DNA of 64,000 nt from Lagopus muta (taxonomy: Eukaryota > Chordata > Aves > Galliformes > Phasianidae), in assembly GCF_023343835.1 (NCBI RefSeq), contig NC_064437.1, positions 53,394,972 to 53,458,971 on the forward strand, given 5' to 3'. The position numbers were made by a program, and so were the translations under genes. Positions 13,965 to 23,697 of the stretch are shown here, piece by piece. Below the pieces are notes generated by a model. The model was given only the letters and a program-made list of their open reading frames with translations, made no database searches and was not told the DNA's origin. How positions within the stretch are numbered: the first letter of the stretch is position 1; every line of letters starts with the position of its first letter.

Positions 13965-14490
13965 TTGATATTTTTCTTAAATACCTCTCAAAATGAGGAA
14001 CAAAAAATATGAACTCTTATAAAAAGGGCTTTATTGTATTTTTATAGCATATTACATACCTTGTAACAATCATTCCATTAAGTGTGAATGTCAGTTTTAT
14101 TTTCTGTCCCTTTTTTCCTGGCTATTTACAAGCTTTGTAAGAATCGTTCCTTAATTAAGTCTAAACATAGTTTTATATAAATGGATTCCTGGAATTAAAA
14201 ACGTTCAGACTTAAGAAATGATTGTTACAGAGACTGTAACAGGCCGTAAAAAAAGAATGCCACTTTAAACAAAGATTTCTCATTTTAATTAAAAAGATAA
14301 TCATCAGAACATTCGTACACTTAACAGAACCATTTGAAGCTACTTTGAAAAAAAATATCTACTGTTCTACGCAGGCAGATGTAGTTTACTTTATATGACA
14401 TTTAATCAAAGTCTCAGTTGAGCCTATTGCACTCACGCTTTAAATACTGTATCTACAGTTGTAAACACTTCATTCAACTGTGGAAGTTCC
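13965..14490. promoter_or_regulatory. AT-rich candidate conserved block
   Basis: About 500 bases of AT-rich unique sequence hold two similar phrases, CTTGTAACAATCATTCC near 14061 and CTTTGTAAGAATCGTTCC near 14134, each followed by TTAA. The internal similarity suggests an old duplication of about 74 bases. TTTAATTAAAAAGATAATC occurs near 14285. There is no coding signal. It could be an enhancer or a long-conserved untranslated segment. Confidence 0.33.
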
Positions 14491-17214
14491 TCATCGAGCA
14501 CCTCGTTCCCAGTACTTCTGTAAGTGGTTATGACAACAGAAACCCTGCATTCTTGAAGGAATAAAAGCAGAGCTCTGTAAGGCACGCTTCTGTCGATGAC
14601 AGTGGCTTTTTTAAACCAATGGGCAGAGCTGTCTCTCCTTTTAGCACACGCACCAGTCCCTTAGAGCTGCACTCTTCATGAAGCGCAGCGCGTATCTCAA
14701 GGGTTTCAGAAACACCAAAAGGCACTGAGATAAACCGAGGCGCCACTCCAACAAAACCCTTGGTGTAGCTGCAGAGCACTGGGCTGTGTAATTTACAACG
14801 TTGTCTTTTAAATCTATCAACTAGCTTTCACTCAAAAGAAGCTTTGAAAGATGACGTGTAGAGTGTATGATAGGCAGCAGTCCTTTGCCAGCAGATACAG
14901 CCCTCCCTGGTGAGCAGCTGCTCGGTACTGCATAATGCTCATCCGCCACAGCTGAATATCAAATAAATTAGGCCTTCTTGCAGAGGTAAACTGAGTAGGT
15001 GAATGATGCTAAATACATTACTCAAAGCTGAAAGTATCAGATGACACCTACGGTAGCTGAAAGCACACCTGGAAAACTGGTAGCAGATATTACCCAAAGG
15101 CAACACCGTTTCATTGGCGAGTAACAGAGACAATAGCAGCCAGGGAGAACAATGAGATTTTAGTCTCACTGAAAAGTTACACACACACCAGCATTCAGAA
15201 CCTTGTCTTTCAAGGTAATGAATACAGACACATTAAAAAATAAATAGCCCCTTTTAAGGCAAGATAATGTCATTTATAAGGTTAGCACTGGATGAATTTT
15301 CCACGTGACATTTTTCTCTGAGACATGAGATCAGCAGGTCTGCCTTGCCTGATACCTTGTGACTCAGGAGCACTGCTCAAAGTCACTGCTGAAAATGAGG
15401 CACTGTCACTTAGTGGAAAAAGTATTATTTTCTAGAGAAGCCCAAAAATAACACCACCTACAGGGCTGCTTTCCAACACAAAATGAAACCCAACGCAAAT
15501 TCACATTAGAAACAGAACCACCAAAAAAGCTGGAGAGATAATAGATCACACCTACAAAAGACATTTGAGTATTCACCTACAGTGAGATACCTCAGCACTG
15601 GGAAAGCCTCAGGGAAAAGTCACTAATTAACAGCAAAGCCCACCTCAACCCAAAGCACAGCCCTTCTGGGAAGGCAGCAGCACACAGAGTGCATCACACA
15701 CTCAGATGACATGGTAATATGCTGTGAATGATTCAGCATTAGCTGAGGATCCACTACCTCCGTGCAGATGACTGTAGCAATGCCATTACTGCAGTACCTA
15801 AGCACTTTCTGAGTCCTGACAGACTGAGAGGAGACTTCCAGACAGACAGGAGACTTCCCAGCAGCAGCGAGCTGATATTTACAATGGGATCTCATTTATT
15901 GGAACAACTACCTGCATACACCTCCACCAACAGCAAACGGAGAACAGGGAAAGACCTCACTGAGTCTGACAGAAACTCTTCGTCAACATAATTAAAATGA
16001 TAGAAGGACTACACAGATGCATGTCAAAGCAAAAGCCTGAGATGTGGTATAAACAAAAGCTTTCATCATTCTCAAGCCATACAGATATACCTAAAAAGTT
16101 CAAGGGGATCAGAGGGAAGCTCACTCTTTCACTGCAATTTTGCATGCACTTTGCTTTCAAGAGGCACTTTAATAAAACATTAAGGAACTTGGTTTAGCTT
16201 TTAGCTCTCAGTGAAGTCTGATCCTCAATAATTCTTCCCTTTATCTGCAGCCCTTACCAGATGCAGCTCGCATAACAGCAGCTCTCTCTCATGTTTAGGT
16301 CTCTCCTCAGCATCATGGAGCTTTATTGTTCAGGTGGCACGTTGCCAGCTGTGAGATGAGCAGGGATTCCCTCAGGTCCCAGGCCCAACTTTATGGAAGA
16401 TTGCAAATGCCTGGAACTAAGCTACTGCTTGGAAACTTAAGCACACAATGACAAAAGCAGTGCGCGAGGGCAGCACACAGAAACATCTGAGGATACAGAA
16501 GTCGCTATGTAGACTAAGGCTGTCACCACCCAGCTTGGCCCAACATGATCACAGCAGGCTCAGGGACAGTCCTTTGGCCAATTGCACGCCCAAGAAGGTG
16601 GTTTATTATTACTAATTGCTACCTTTCCTGTTTAGGTATCCACAGCATTTTCCACTTCACTGAGCAGAGACCCTATAAGTCTGCCAGACTACAGGGCTAG
16701 CAGCAAAAAGGTCACCAAACCACAAGAGAAACGAGTTCTGCAGGATTAAAAAAGCAGAAGTCAAACAAATGTTGCAAACCTCAAATAAAAAGAAAACATT
16801 TGCAAGTAGCACTTCCTCGATTTCACTTGGGTATACGTTCTGAAGGTCTAACAGAATTGCTTCCTTCTGATGAGCTCACATTTAGGTCTGTAGGACTGGA
16901 AATACCAACCCAAAGTTAACTTTCACCACGCGCTGCCAGGCATTTAGGTGATGTCCATAGGGAAAGGGTAGTTTCAGGCACACAACGTTACATTCCATTC
17001 AGATGGTACCAGCGTGTTTCCATTTCTAAGCTGCATGTTTCTAGCCTAAAAGGTTTAGAAATATCAACAACTAAAGTAAAAAAAAAAATAAAAAAAGGAA
17101 TTTAACTACAGCTGAAGTGTCGGAAGCCTCAAATCTAGGTACAAGCGCAGAGCATCTCAGATGCGAGCAGCCCCAAATGTGCCTGCCATGGCCCAAGGGC
17201 GGCCCACAGGCCCA
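14491..17214. other. Intron sequence approaching exon 1
   Basis: No gene or clear repeat is seen. A/T-rich simple runs occur near 17078-17098. CpG content begins to rise only after about 17150. Confidence 0.55.
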
Positions 17215-17478
17215 GGCCGCGCACATCCACCACCACTGCAACGCAGCAGGAGGTGAGAGCGAGGTGTCGGTGCGCGGTCGCGCAGGCAGGGCGGAAAGGA
17301 ACACGGAACAAAGCTGCAGGGGGACGGGGCACAGCACAGCCTAAAGTACGGGAACGAAGGGAAAAACCCGAGATTCCCCCGCGTACCGTCCCGTCCCGCC
17401 CCGCGGCCCCTCGCCCCGCACGACTCCCCTCCCCTCCCGACACGGAACCCCCCCGCGGCCCAGGGCACCCCGACCCGG

Positions 17479-17502
17479 CGCCGCCCCCCGCCCCCGCCCC
17501 GC
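17479..17502 (-). promoter_or_regulatory. G-rich run at the start of BTRC intron 1
   Basis: Read on the BTRC sense strand, this stretch is a series of G runs (GGGG, GGGGG, GGGGGG separated by single C) about 35-60 bases after the donor. It contains SP1-type GC boxes and meets the general pattern for a four-run G-quadruplex. A G-rich non-template strand just downstream of a CpG promoter is the classic setting for R-loops. Confidence 0.5.
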
Positions 17503-17538
17503 ACGCAGGTGCCCCCTCCGCTCCCCACGGCCCCTCAC

Positions 17539-17586
17539 CATGAACTTCAGGGCCTTCTCTTGCAGCACGGCCTCGGCCGGGTCCAT
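17539..17586 (-). CDS. BTRC: BTRC first coding exon (beta-TrCP1 N-terminus)
   Basis: The minus strand encodes MDPAEAVLQEKALKFM, which I recognise as the start of vertebrate beta-TrCP1. The last codon, ATG, is followed immediately by GTGAGG, a good splice donor at 17538-17533, so the exon ends in phase 0, as expected where BTRC isoforms join alternative second exons. The start has G at -3 and G at +4, a strong initiation context. Beta-TrCP1 is the substrate receptor of an SCF (SKP1-CUL1-F-box) ubiquitin ligase. It binds phosphodegrons in beta-catenin, I-kappa-B and other targets through C-terminal WD40 repeats. None of those domains is in this window: only 16 of roughly 570-600 residues are here, and the F-box and WD40 exons must lie to the left of base 1. 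The match is to remembered family sequence; no search was run. Confidence 0.93.
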
Positions 17587-17708
17587 AGCCGTGCGCGGGG
17601 CCGCGGTCGCCCCTCCTCGCAGCGCCAGGCCGCACCGAGCGCCGACGGGAACCTGCGCTGCCCCGCGCGCACCCCCCCCACCTCACCCCCGCCGCCGGCA
17701 AAGCGCAT
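17547..17708 (-). other. Upstream reading frame overlapping the BTRC start
   Basis: An ATG at 17708-17706 opens 53 codons in a different frame from BTRC and stops at TGA 17549-17547, inside exon 1 and past the BTRC start codon. The start context is weak (C at -3, C at +4), so ribosomes would mostly scan past it. It matters only if transcription starts upstream of 17708. The encoded peptide is arginine-rich and typical of GC-rich leader sequence; no function is claimed. If used, it would lower BTRC translation. Confidence 0.4.
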
Positions 17709-17712
17709 GCGC
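17703..17712. promoter_or_regulatory. NRF1 binding site (perfect palindrome)
   Basis: GCGCATGCGC is the exact consensus for NRF1 and lies 117 bases upstream of the BTRC start codon. NRF1 sites of this form are common in CpG-island promoters close to the transcription start. The ATG inside the palindrome also opens an upstream reading frame on the minus strand. Confidence 0.75.
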
Positions 17713-17780
17713 CGCCCGCGGGCCCACGGGAAATGGAGTCTCCCGCCGCGCCGCCGGCGAGGGCCCGAGGGTGAGAGAGA

Positions 17781-17796
17781 ACTACAAATCCCAGAG
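17781..17796 (+). promoter_or_regulatory. ZNF143/Staf-type motif, plus orientation
   Basis: ACTACAAATCCCAGAG matches the extended ZNF143 (SBS) motif, ACTACAatTCCCAG, with a one-base change in the spacer. The TCCCA part also resembles the RBPJ core (TGGGA on the other strand), which often shares these sites. It lies about 200 bases upstream of the BTRC start codon and faces a second copy at 17861. Confidence 0.7.
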
Positions 17797-17860
17797 GGCG
17801 GTGCGGCAGCGGGTATGCTGGGAGCCGGGTGGTGCACGCGCCGTCAGCGGGCGAGAGAGC

Positions 17861-17876
17861 TGCTGGGAGTTGTAGT
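17861..17876 (-). promoter_or_regulatory. ZNF143/Staf-type motif, minus orientation
   Basis: The minus strand reads ACTACAACTCCCAGCA, a close match to the extended ZNF143 motif. With the plus-strand copy at 17781 it forms an inverted pair about 80 bases apart. Between them, the minus strand at 17823-17813 reads TCCCAGCATAC, resembling the TCCCAGCATGC half of the same motif. The cluster probably marks the core promoter and a looping anchor. Confidence 0.72.
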
Positions 17877-17960
17877 ACGGAGCGCTGCGTGACTTGAGGG
17901 CAGGGGCGGAAAGGAGGCCGCTGTTTGCGGGCGAAGAGAGCCCCTTTTCTGGGGACGTTT

Positions 17961-20200
17961 GGGCCGTTGTCTGCCCCAGGCCGCTCTCGGCGAGATGAAA
18001 GGTTGTCTCCCTGCGCTGTTTCTAATTAACATCACACGCGTGGCTAATGAAAGGAGATCCCGAGTGCACGTTCCCGACGCTAGGCTCCTGGCTCTGCTGG
18101 CGGACCGCTCCGCACCGTGCCCACGCAGCAGCGATTTCTGAGTCACTGCTCACTTTAATGCAGCCCGGACACCACCCGCCACTCATCCCGTGCACTGGCA
18201 CATCTCTACGTGCACTGAACCGGTACCGAACGCATTTAGAGAACTGTGTACGGCCGGTCAGTGGTGGGTGTTGCTGCCCCTCGGCAGCGCGGCACAAACT
18301 GCGGAGAATGGCAGCTCTGGAGGGGATCGCACAGACTGGCTCTGCTCAAATCTCTCCACAGTCACCTCCTCACATCGCCAGCCTCCCGGGCTGCTTCTTC
18401 TTCCCTTGGCATAACGATGCTAAATCACTTTTCCCTCAAAATGAGGCCAAACGCCTTGCTGCATCAAGCAGTGAGCAATCAGGGAGCGCTGTCCAATGGC
18501 CCTTCGTTAACAGCTGCACATGGAGGAGGGTGTTTGTTGCAGCCCCCCGTGTCCCTGCTCCGTAATCTCCCCTATGCACACCAAATCGGAGCAGCCCACT
18601 TGTTGCCAGCCATCACCACTAGTCCTGTCCGTTTTGTTAATTTTGTCTAATCTCTTCCCAATTTGCCTGCATTTCTTACAGCCTGCCCAAAAGCTGAAGC
18701 TGCTTTACATGGAGCAGCAGAGAGGGATTGCTTGCTTTTACCTTCCAATTGCTTCCATTTTACCTTTCCCTGTAGTAAGCATGACACTGTATTCCTTTAT
18801 AATTTGTGATCCCAATTCTTCTCCTTGCTGCTTTTCTATACGTGATCCTGCACCTTAAGAAGTTTACCCTGAGTTTCTTCCAAGTTAGATGCAAAAGAGC
18901 CAGCAACAAACATCAACTCCCTCTTGTCGACATTCAGCTTGAACCCATTCTTTCTGTTCCCGTGCTGGAGCGATACAATGAAGCTCCAAGCTGCAAGTAC
19001 ACTGCCAGCATCCCCTGCACACCAACCCTGCCCTTCATTTTCTCTGAACATCTCATCTCCAGGTTTCTAAACAAAGTAATCAGAGAGAACACGATGCATA
19101 GAAAGTGCCCATTACTGCATTCCTTGCAGGGACACCTGAGCTGGGTGGTGCCAGGCTGTGATGCTGGAGGAACTGTGCCCCTAGATGAGTAGCATGGGAG
19201 ATGGTCATAGGATAACCTTATGTGCTCTGGATCTCAAGGATGGAAATCTTCCAGAAAAAAGTTCTCGGGTCATCAGGATATGAGCTGTTATTCTTGGCCT
19301 GTCCCAGTCACGTTCTGGGTCATTGTACTCAGCACTGAAATGCTTGGCTGTAACAAGCCTGGGCATTTTCCAAAATGCTGACAGTGCTGAAAACTCTTAC
19401 CACAATTATGTAAATGACAGTAATTATAACAAGAGAGTCCTATAATTGCAAAGGGATGGCTCCTGTAACAGTATTGCAGGCAACTGAGGGTCACAAGTAC
19501 TGGGAGCACAGCTCTCCTGCTCCTTTGTGTAAGCATAGTTCATGGGTGGGATAAGAGAGAATCCCCTCAGCAGCAGCTTGGCAGCTTCGGGCTTTGGTGA
19601 TACATTTTCTCACTAATGTTTGATGCTGGCCCAATTGTAGGAAAACTAGGAAGTGTAATACTGCAGCCCCAGATACCACTGTCCCAAAGCCCTCTGGGCT
19701 GACTAATGTGTCTTTAACCTAAAGGTAAGTTCTTGGGATCATAAAAAGCATAGGTTCATAGTGGATCCAAAACAGTAATGGCTGCTTAAGAACTGGAGTT
19801 CTATCCTTCACCTAAACTGGACTGAACCTTGGTAGAAGAAGAGACCAGCTCAGTTCTCATCAGCAGAACATTGTGGACCTACAATACAGGACAGACCAGA
19901 GGGACAGGACAGATCCGTGAGCACCCCAAGTCAGCCCACAGAGACAGAGAGCCAAGGAAGGAGTTGGAATTACAACAAGTTAAATAACAATTTGTTTGGA
20001 TTGCAAGAACCCAGGGATGGACACATGGTCAGTTCTGCCTCAACCACAGCAGAGCTACACTGGCAACTCCTGTTAATCTCTCTTGAAACAGCAACCATAC
20101 ATCCCCTTCCTGCAATCCCCATCCTTCCTGCAGAGTGTGTTGCACAAAGCCAGCCACACACCGCACAGGGAGCTCCCAGTCCTTCCAGATGAAGGATGCT
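17961..20200. other. Region just upstream of BTRC
   Basis: CpG content falls off to about 18310 and the sequence is then ordinary. A plus-strand frame at 18047-18565 (172 codons) lies in the GC-rich shoulder and has no recognisable domain. A possible reverse-transcriptase relic at 18836-19051 is listed separately. Any divergent non-coding RNA from the CpG island would start here, but no splice pattern is convincing. Confidence 0.5.
18836..19051 (-). pseudogene. Possible reverse-transcriptase relic of a non-LTR element
   Basis: The minus-strand frame reads NGFKLNVDKRELMFVAGSF, which resembles the 'W..NGLKLNPDKTEVLLVG' segment at the end of the reverse-transcriptase domain of non-LTR retrotransposons. 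The frame is short, and no catalytic YxDD box is seen upstream in frame. If real, it is a decayed fragment. It could instead be a chance resemblance. Confidence 0.33.
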
Positions 20201-20204
20201 ACCT

Positions 20205-20410
20205 AACGGTAAAGATATTACTGTGATTATTTTTGCACTAGCATATTGCTCTGTGCATTCCGGGCTCTGCGGACCACATCCACGCCTGGTGTAACGCCAT
20301 GTTAATTTGCTGTGGCAATCATTAATTGGGTAAGGAACAGCTGGTGCTTTGCTTTAAGTGAAGCTGATTGGGTCAGTAACTGTTTGGGTAAATGATGTAC
20401 AGCAGGTAAA
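20205..20410. promoter_or_regulatory. Candidate conserved non-coding element upstream of BTRC
   Basis: This repeat-free block contains GTTAATTTGC, ATCATTAATTGGG and a GGACCACATCC stretch with a RUNX-like core. It lies about 2.7 kb upstream of the BTRC start. The assignment rests on composition and motif density. Confidence 0.3.
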
Positions 20411-21685
20411 GCCTTGCCTCTGTCTGCACTCCAGAGGGGTTTCACTTCTTGTCCCAGTGACCCTTGGAGGAAGCAGTACAATTTGGCCATGAAACATTAG
20501 GGAACTGTAATCAGTACAGTTCCTCTGGGCATTTTTGCCTGAATTTTAATATTTTGAATAATAAAGAATGATTTTAAATTAAATTTGTGGGCTCACCATC
20601 TGTGTGTGCTTGGCCTTGTTTTCCGCTGCTTTGGCAGTCCCTTGACTTTGTTCTTTCCAAGTTGCAGCAAAAAGGAAGGGAACAAGGGGTCTGGTGCTCT
20701 CCCTTCTTTTTCCCTTTGTCCTGCAGCAACCAGTGTTGCACAGCACTGAGCACACCAATGGGAGCCAGGCAGCACCCAGTGGGATAAAAGCTGCTGAGTG
20801 CAGTGAGGAATACCATACCTAGAAAGCAACACAGCTGAGCATCCCTCCAGTCCTGCTCAACTTCTCCAGTGCATCCCACCCATGTGGGATGGCCGTGTGC
20901 TTTGTGCAGGGACTAGTTGGACAGTACCTTGGAATCTTAGGGGCAGGATGCCTCCCTACAGCCGAGAACTAAAGGAGATGCAGTCATTTGTGCAAGAGGA
21001 AGAGAAGAGAGCCCAAGATCATGTGGTATGATTTATGTTCACTACATGGCTTGAACAAGGCAATACCCATCATTTGCATCCCCTCTCCTGTCTCTGCCCA
21101 GTCACATGCTTCTCGTTCTCTGCCAGTTCTGATGCTCGTTTGCTAGCTGTTTTATTTGCTATAGTGGCAGAAGAATGACAATCAGGGCATACCAATGAAT
21201 TATTTGTTGGTTGCTGAGTCAAACTGACTCTCCGTGCCCCTAGACAAATAGCAGAGCTGCTGTGAGGGTAAGGAGGTACTGCTCTCCAGGGCAGGAGAGG
21301 ATGAGCCCCGTCCTTCCCAGCAATGGGCAGCTGCTAATTACACAGGAAACAGGAGAAAAACCACACATCTTTAAGCACCAGGGTCTCCTGGCCTCCATCA
21401 CAGGGTGCCAATCTGGAATCCTTGAGCAAGGACGTGGAGGGCTCCTGCTCCCCCAAAGATGCATCCTCCAGTGACTGCAGCATCTTCTGGCAGCCTGTCC
21501 TTGGGACAGCAGTGGTGATGAGGTCACCTGGTCCTTGGCAAAGGCGAGAGCATCATTGTGGGCTCAGCATCACTGCCTGGATGGTGGGGAAAGGGGGAAA
21601 AAGATATATTCTTACAGGGATTAAAAAAAAAAAAAAAATCCAAACCACCAAACCTGACCCAACAGAACAAAACCAACCCCAACAA
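20411..21685. other. Intergenic, nothing specific
   Basis: No gene is seen. A 16-base A run lies at 21623-21638. An AATAAAG at 20559-20565 could act as a polyadenylation signal on the plus strand, but no upstream transcript is supported. Confidence 0.5.
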
Positions 21686-21689
21686 GTAT

Positions 21690-22490
21690 CTCACAGCCAG
21701 AAAAGCTTTTTAAAGCCTCATGAATATTTAGCTTGTCCTCATGTAAAATATATGACTTTGTGTAAGGATCAGGCAAAGGAGGTGCATGATTTTTTTCTGA
21801 TTTATGGGCCCAGCAACGGATTATTCATAGCAGAGCAGCTGTGTGGAAAGATTCATCCACTGCAAAATGTGATTGTACATCAGGCAGTGTGAGGGAACAG
21901 AGCTATGACTAATGGCTACTTTACATATAAATGAGAAGGTTGGCGCTAAGAACTGTAAAAAGAAAAAAAAATACAATCACTCAGCTGACGGACCCAGCCT
22001 CTTCCTGCAAGCACTGCACAGGGGCCCGGAGAAGACAGAAGAAGGCTGCCTGGAGGCACTGCCTCCCCTCGTATCCTCCACCAGGCCGTAAATAAGGTAA
22101 CAGCAGTCAAGGCATCCGAAGGCCAGATTTGTTGCTGGTGTCAACACACAGGCTGCAGGAGAAAGCAGGAGCAGGGATGTGCCCCCTGGTTGGGCTGGGG
22201 CAGACCCAGCCATGCCCAAAGGCTGAAGGCAATGCTTTGGGGTGCCCGGCACAGCCCCATGCCCCTCCCACCTGCAGCCCCTCCAGCCACATTGTCTAGA
22301 CGCTACAGATGTGGACAGATGTTGGGGCTGTAATTTATAACAATGGCCTCCAGAAGGCAATTCTAATTTGTTTCGCTAAAGCTTTAAGTTACAGGCGGCA
22401 AGATCTCCTGTAAATACTCTTGACTTACTCAGTAAGTATGTAAAAGCCTGGCAAATGCCCATGATCATTGCTTTCCTTGTGCCTCATCGT
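21690..22490. promoter_or_regulatory. Two candidate conserved blocks (21690-21960 and 22330-22490)
   Basis: The first block holds CATGAATATTTAGC, GGATTATTCATAG (OTX/PITX-like GGATTA) and CATATAAATGAG. The second holds TTCTAATTTG and TAAATACTC within unique sequence. A GC-rich stretch lies between them (21980-22320) and includes a CTCF-like core on the minus strand at 22179-22193. No repeats were recognised. Confidence 0.3.
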
Positions 22491-23210
22491 TCTTGGGGGT
22501 GGCATTATAATCCACAGGTCAAAAGCCATTGTGCACTGATGAGAGGCTCAGCAGGGCCCAAAACACCCAAGTTACTGACTAACAGGGTTCATGGGTTGCT
22601 TCTCTACCATCACTCACCTGCTTAAGTGAGAGGGATGCTTCCAGTGAGAGACCCAGCTTCCAGCTCTCACATCACAGGGAACATCTCTGCAATTCGCCAC
22701 CTGAAGGACCATTTGCAAAAGCAAACTTGGAGCTCTTTAAGAGATTTCCAAGAGGAAACCCTCTCCCAAGGCAATATGACGCTCACAGGAGAGGGTTCCC
22801 CTACTGGGAATCCTTCCACAGCCAGTGGAAAGCATAGAGATCAGCCTTTTCTCTCTCCAGACTCCAGCCCTCTTCAAAGCAGCCCACAGTAGATGCTATG
22901 AGGCATTCTCCCTTCACTGGACACCATCAAATATCCCAAATAATCTTTTCATGCTGTGCTAACCAACTTGGTGAACTGTAGCAAAGGACATAGCGACAGT
23001 AGTGACACTGCACCCATGGGAGGAAAAGGCAGCACAAAGGAAGGATGCATCCTTCCAAGGTTTGAGTTGGATTGGAGACACGCTCTCTCCGGATTTGCAG
23101 CTGCAGTTCTGCAGTCTTGTGCCATGCTGGGAGAGCCCAGAAAGACAAACTCCCTGGTCCTCAAGGGGTGGGAGCAGAAACACAACTGCACTTTGCACAA
23201 TTCCTGTCGC
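22491..23210. other. Intergenic, nothing specific
   Basis: I see no gene, RNA or repeat. Overlapping frames on both strands near 22949-23306 lack domain features. Confidence 0.5.
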
Positions 23211-23214
23211 TTTT

Positions 23215-23450
23215 GGTCCAGAGTAATTAAAGCAATGGGAAAAGGCAGTTTTCATGGTTTTGGCCAAATTAAAAAGTCATCCTTTCCCCAGCCCCCAAAA
23301 GTTTAATTTCAGATTTAATGAAACATTTAATTTGAAGTAATACATCTTGATTGGAAGGGAAGCAATGTTTTGAATTAAAGTAAATAAAGTAATAAATTAT
23401 TTATTGCTCTTTAATTTGAATTTTGTTTTCTGGCTGAATTCAAGGTGAAA
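23215..23450. promoter_or_regulatory. AT-rich homeodomain-motif cluster
   Basis: At least seven TTAAT or ATTAA cores occur in about 230 bases (GAGTAATTAAAGC, GTTTAATTTC, GATTTAATG, CATTTAATTTG, GAATTAAAG, TTTAATTTG and others). This is denser than in the flanking sequence, which suggests an enhancer read by homeodomain proteins. Plain AT-richness is the alternative. Confidence 0.35.
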
Positions 23451-23552
23451 CAAAAATCACTGTGAGCTCCCAAATGCTGCTTGCTCACAATGGTAAATAA
23501 GTTTTCCAGTCCACATGGGACAGCAGGGTGCACAAGGAAGGGACTGCTTTCG

Positions 23553-23697
23553 TGGAATCGTTACAGTTACAAAGGACCCTTAAAGGCCAATCTGGTCCAA
23601 CCCTCCTGCAACAAACAGGGAAATCTACAGCTCCATCAGGTGCTCAGAGCCCTGTCAGGTCTGACCTTTATGTATCTCCAGGGACCACCTCTCTGGA
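23553..23697 (-). mobile_element. Older CR1 fragment, reverse orientation
   Basis: Starts TGGAATCGTTACAGTTACAAAGG and continues with 'aatctggtccaaccctcctgc', 'ccatcaggtgctcagagccc' and 'atctccagggaccacctctc', matching CR1 3' sequence in reverse with considerable divergence. Confidence 0.82.

Larger units (their letters stand above)
1..17538 (-). other. BTRC: BTRC intron 1, 5' portion (incomplete)
   Basis: Everything left of the exon 1 donor is inferred to be the first intron of BTRC, transcribed leftward and continuing beyond base 1. I looked on the minus strand for the alternative exon 2 and the next exon of BTRC and saw neither, nor any open stretch resembling F-box or WD40 sequence. The first intron of BTRC is long in mammals, which agrees with at least 17.5 kb here. 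Repeat density is low: one CR1 fragment. Several repeat-free AT-rich blocks are listed separately. Confidence 0.85.
17215..17960. promoter_or_regulatory. BTRC: CpG-island promoter of BTRC
   Basis: CpG density rises sharply here against CpG-poor flanks, and the BTRC start codon lies inside. No TATA box is apparent. The island contains GC boxes (for example 17391-17408 and 17481-17502, downstream of the start), an NRF1 palindrome and two ZNF143-type motifs. This is the usual layout of a broad, constitutively active housekeeping promoter. The transcription start probably lies between about 17650 and 17900, but it cannot be placed exactly from sequence alone. A divergent plus-strand non-coding transcript is possible, as at many CpG promoters. 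Confidence 0.88.

Noticed and set aside
1..17538. Search for BTRC exon 2 or later exons
   Set aside because: No stretch on the minus strand matched the remembered downstream BTRC sequence, including the short alternative exon 2.
17135..17701. 188-codon minus frame through the CpG island
   Set aside because: It begins at a non-ATG codon, is out of frame with BTRC exon 1 and runs through the donor into the intron; stop codons are simply rare in GC-rich DNA.
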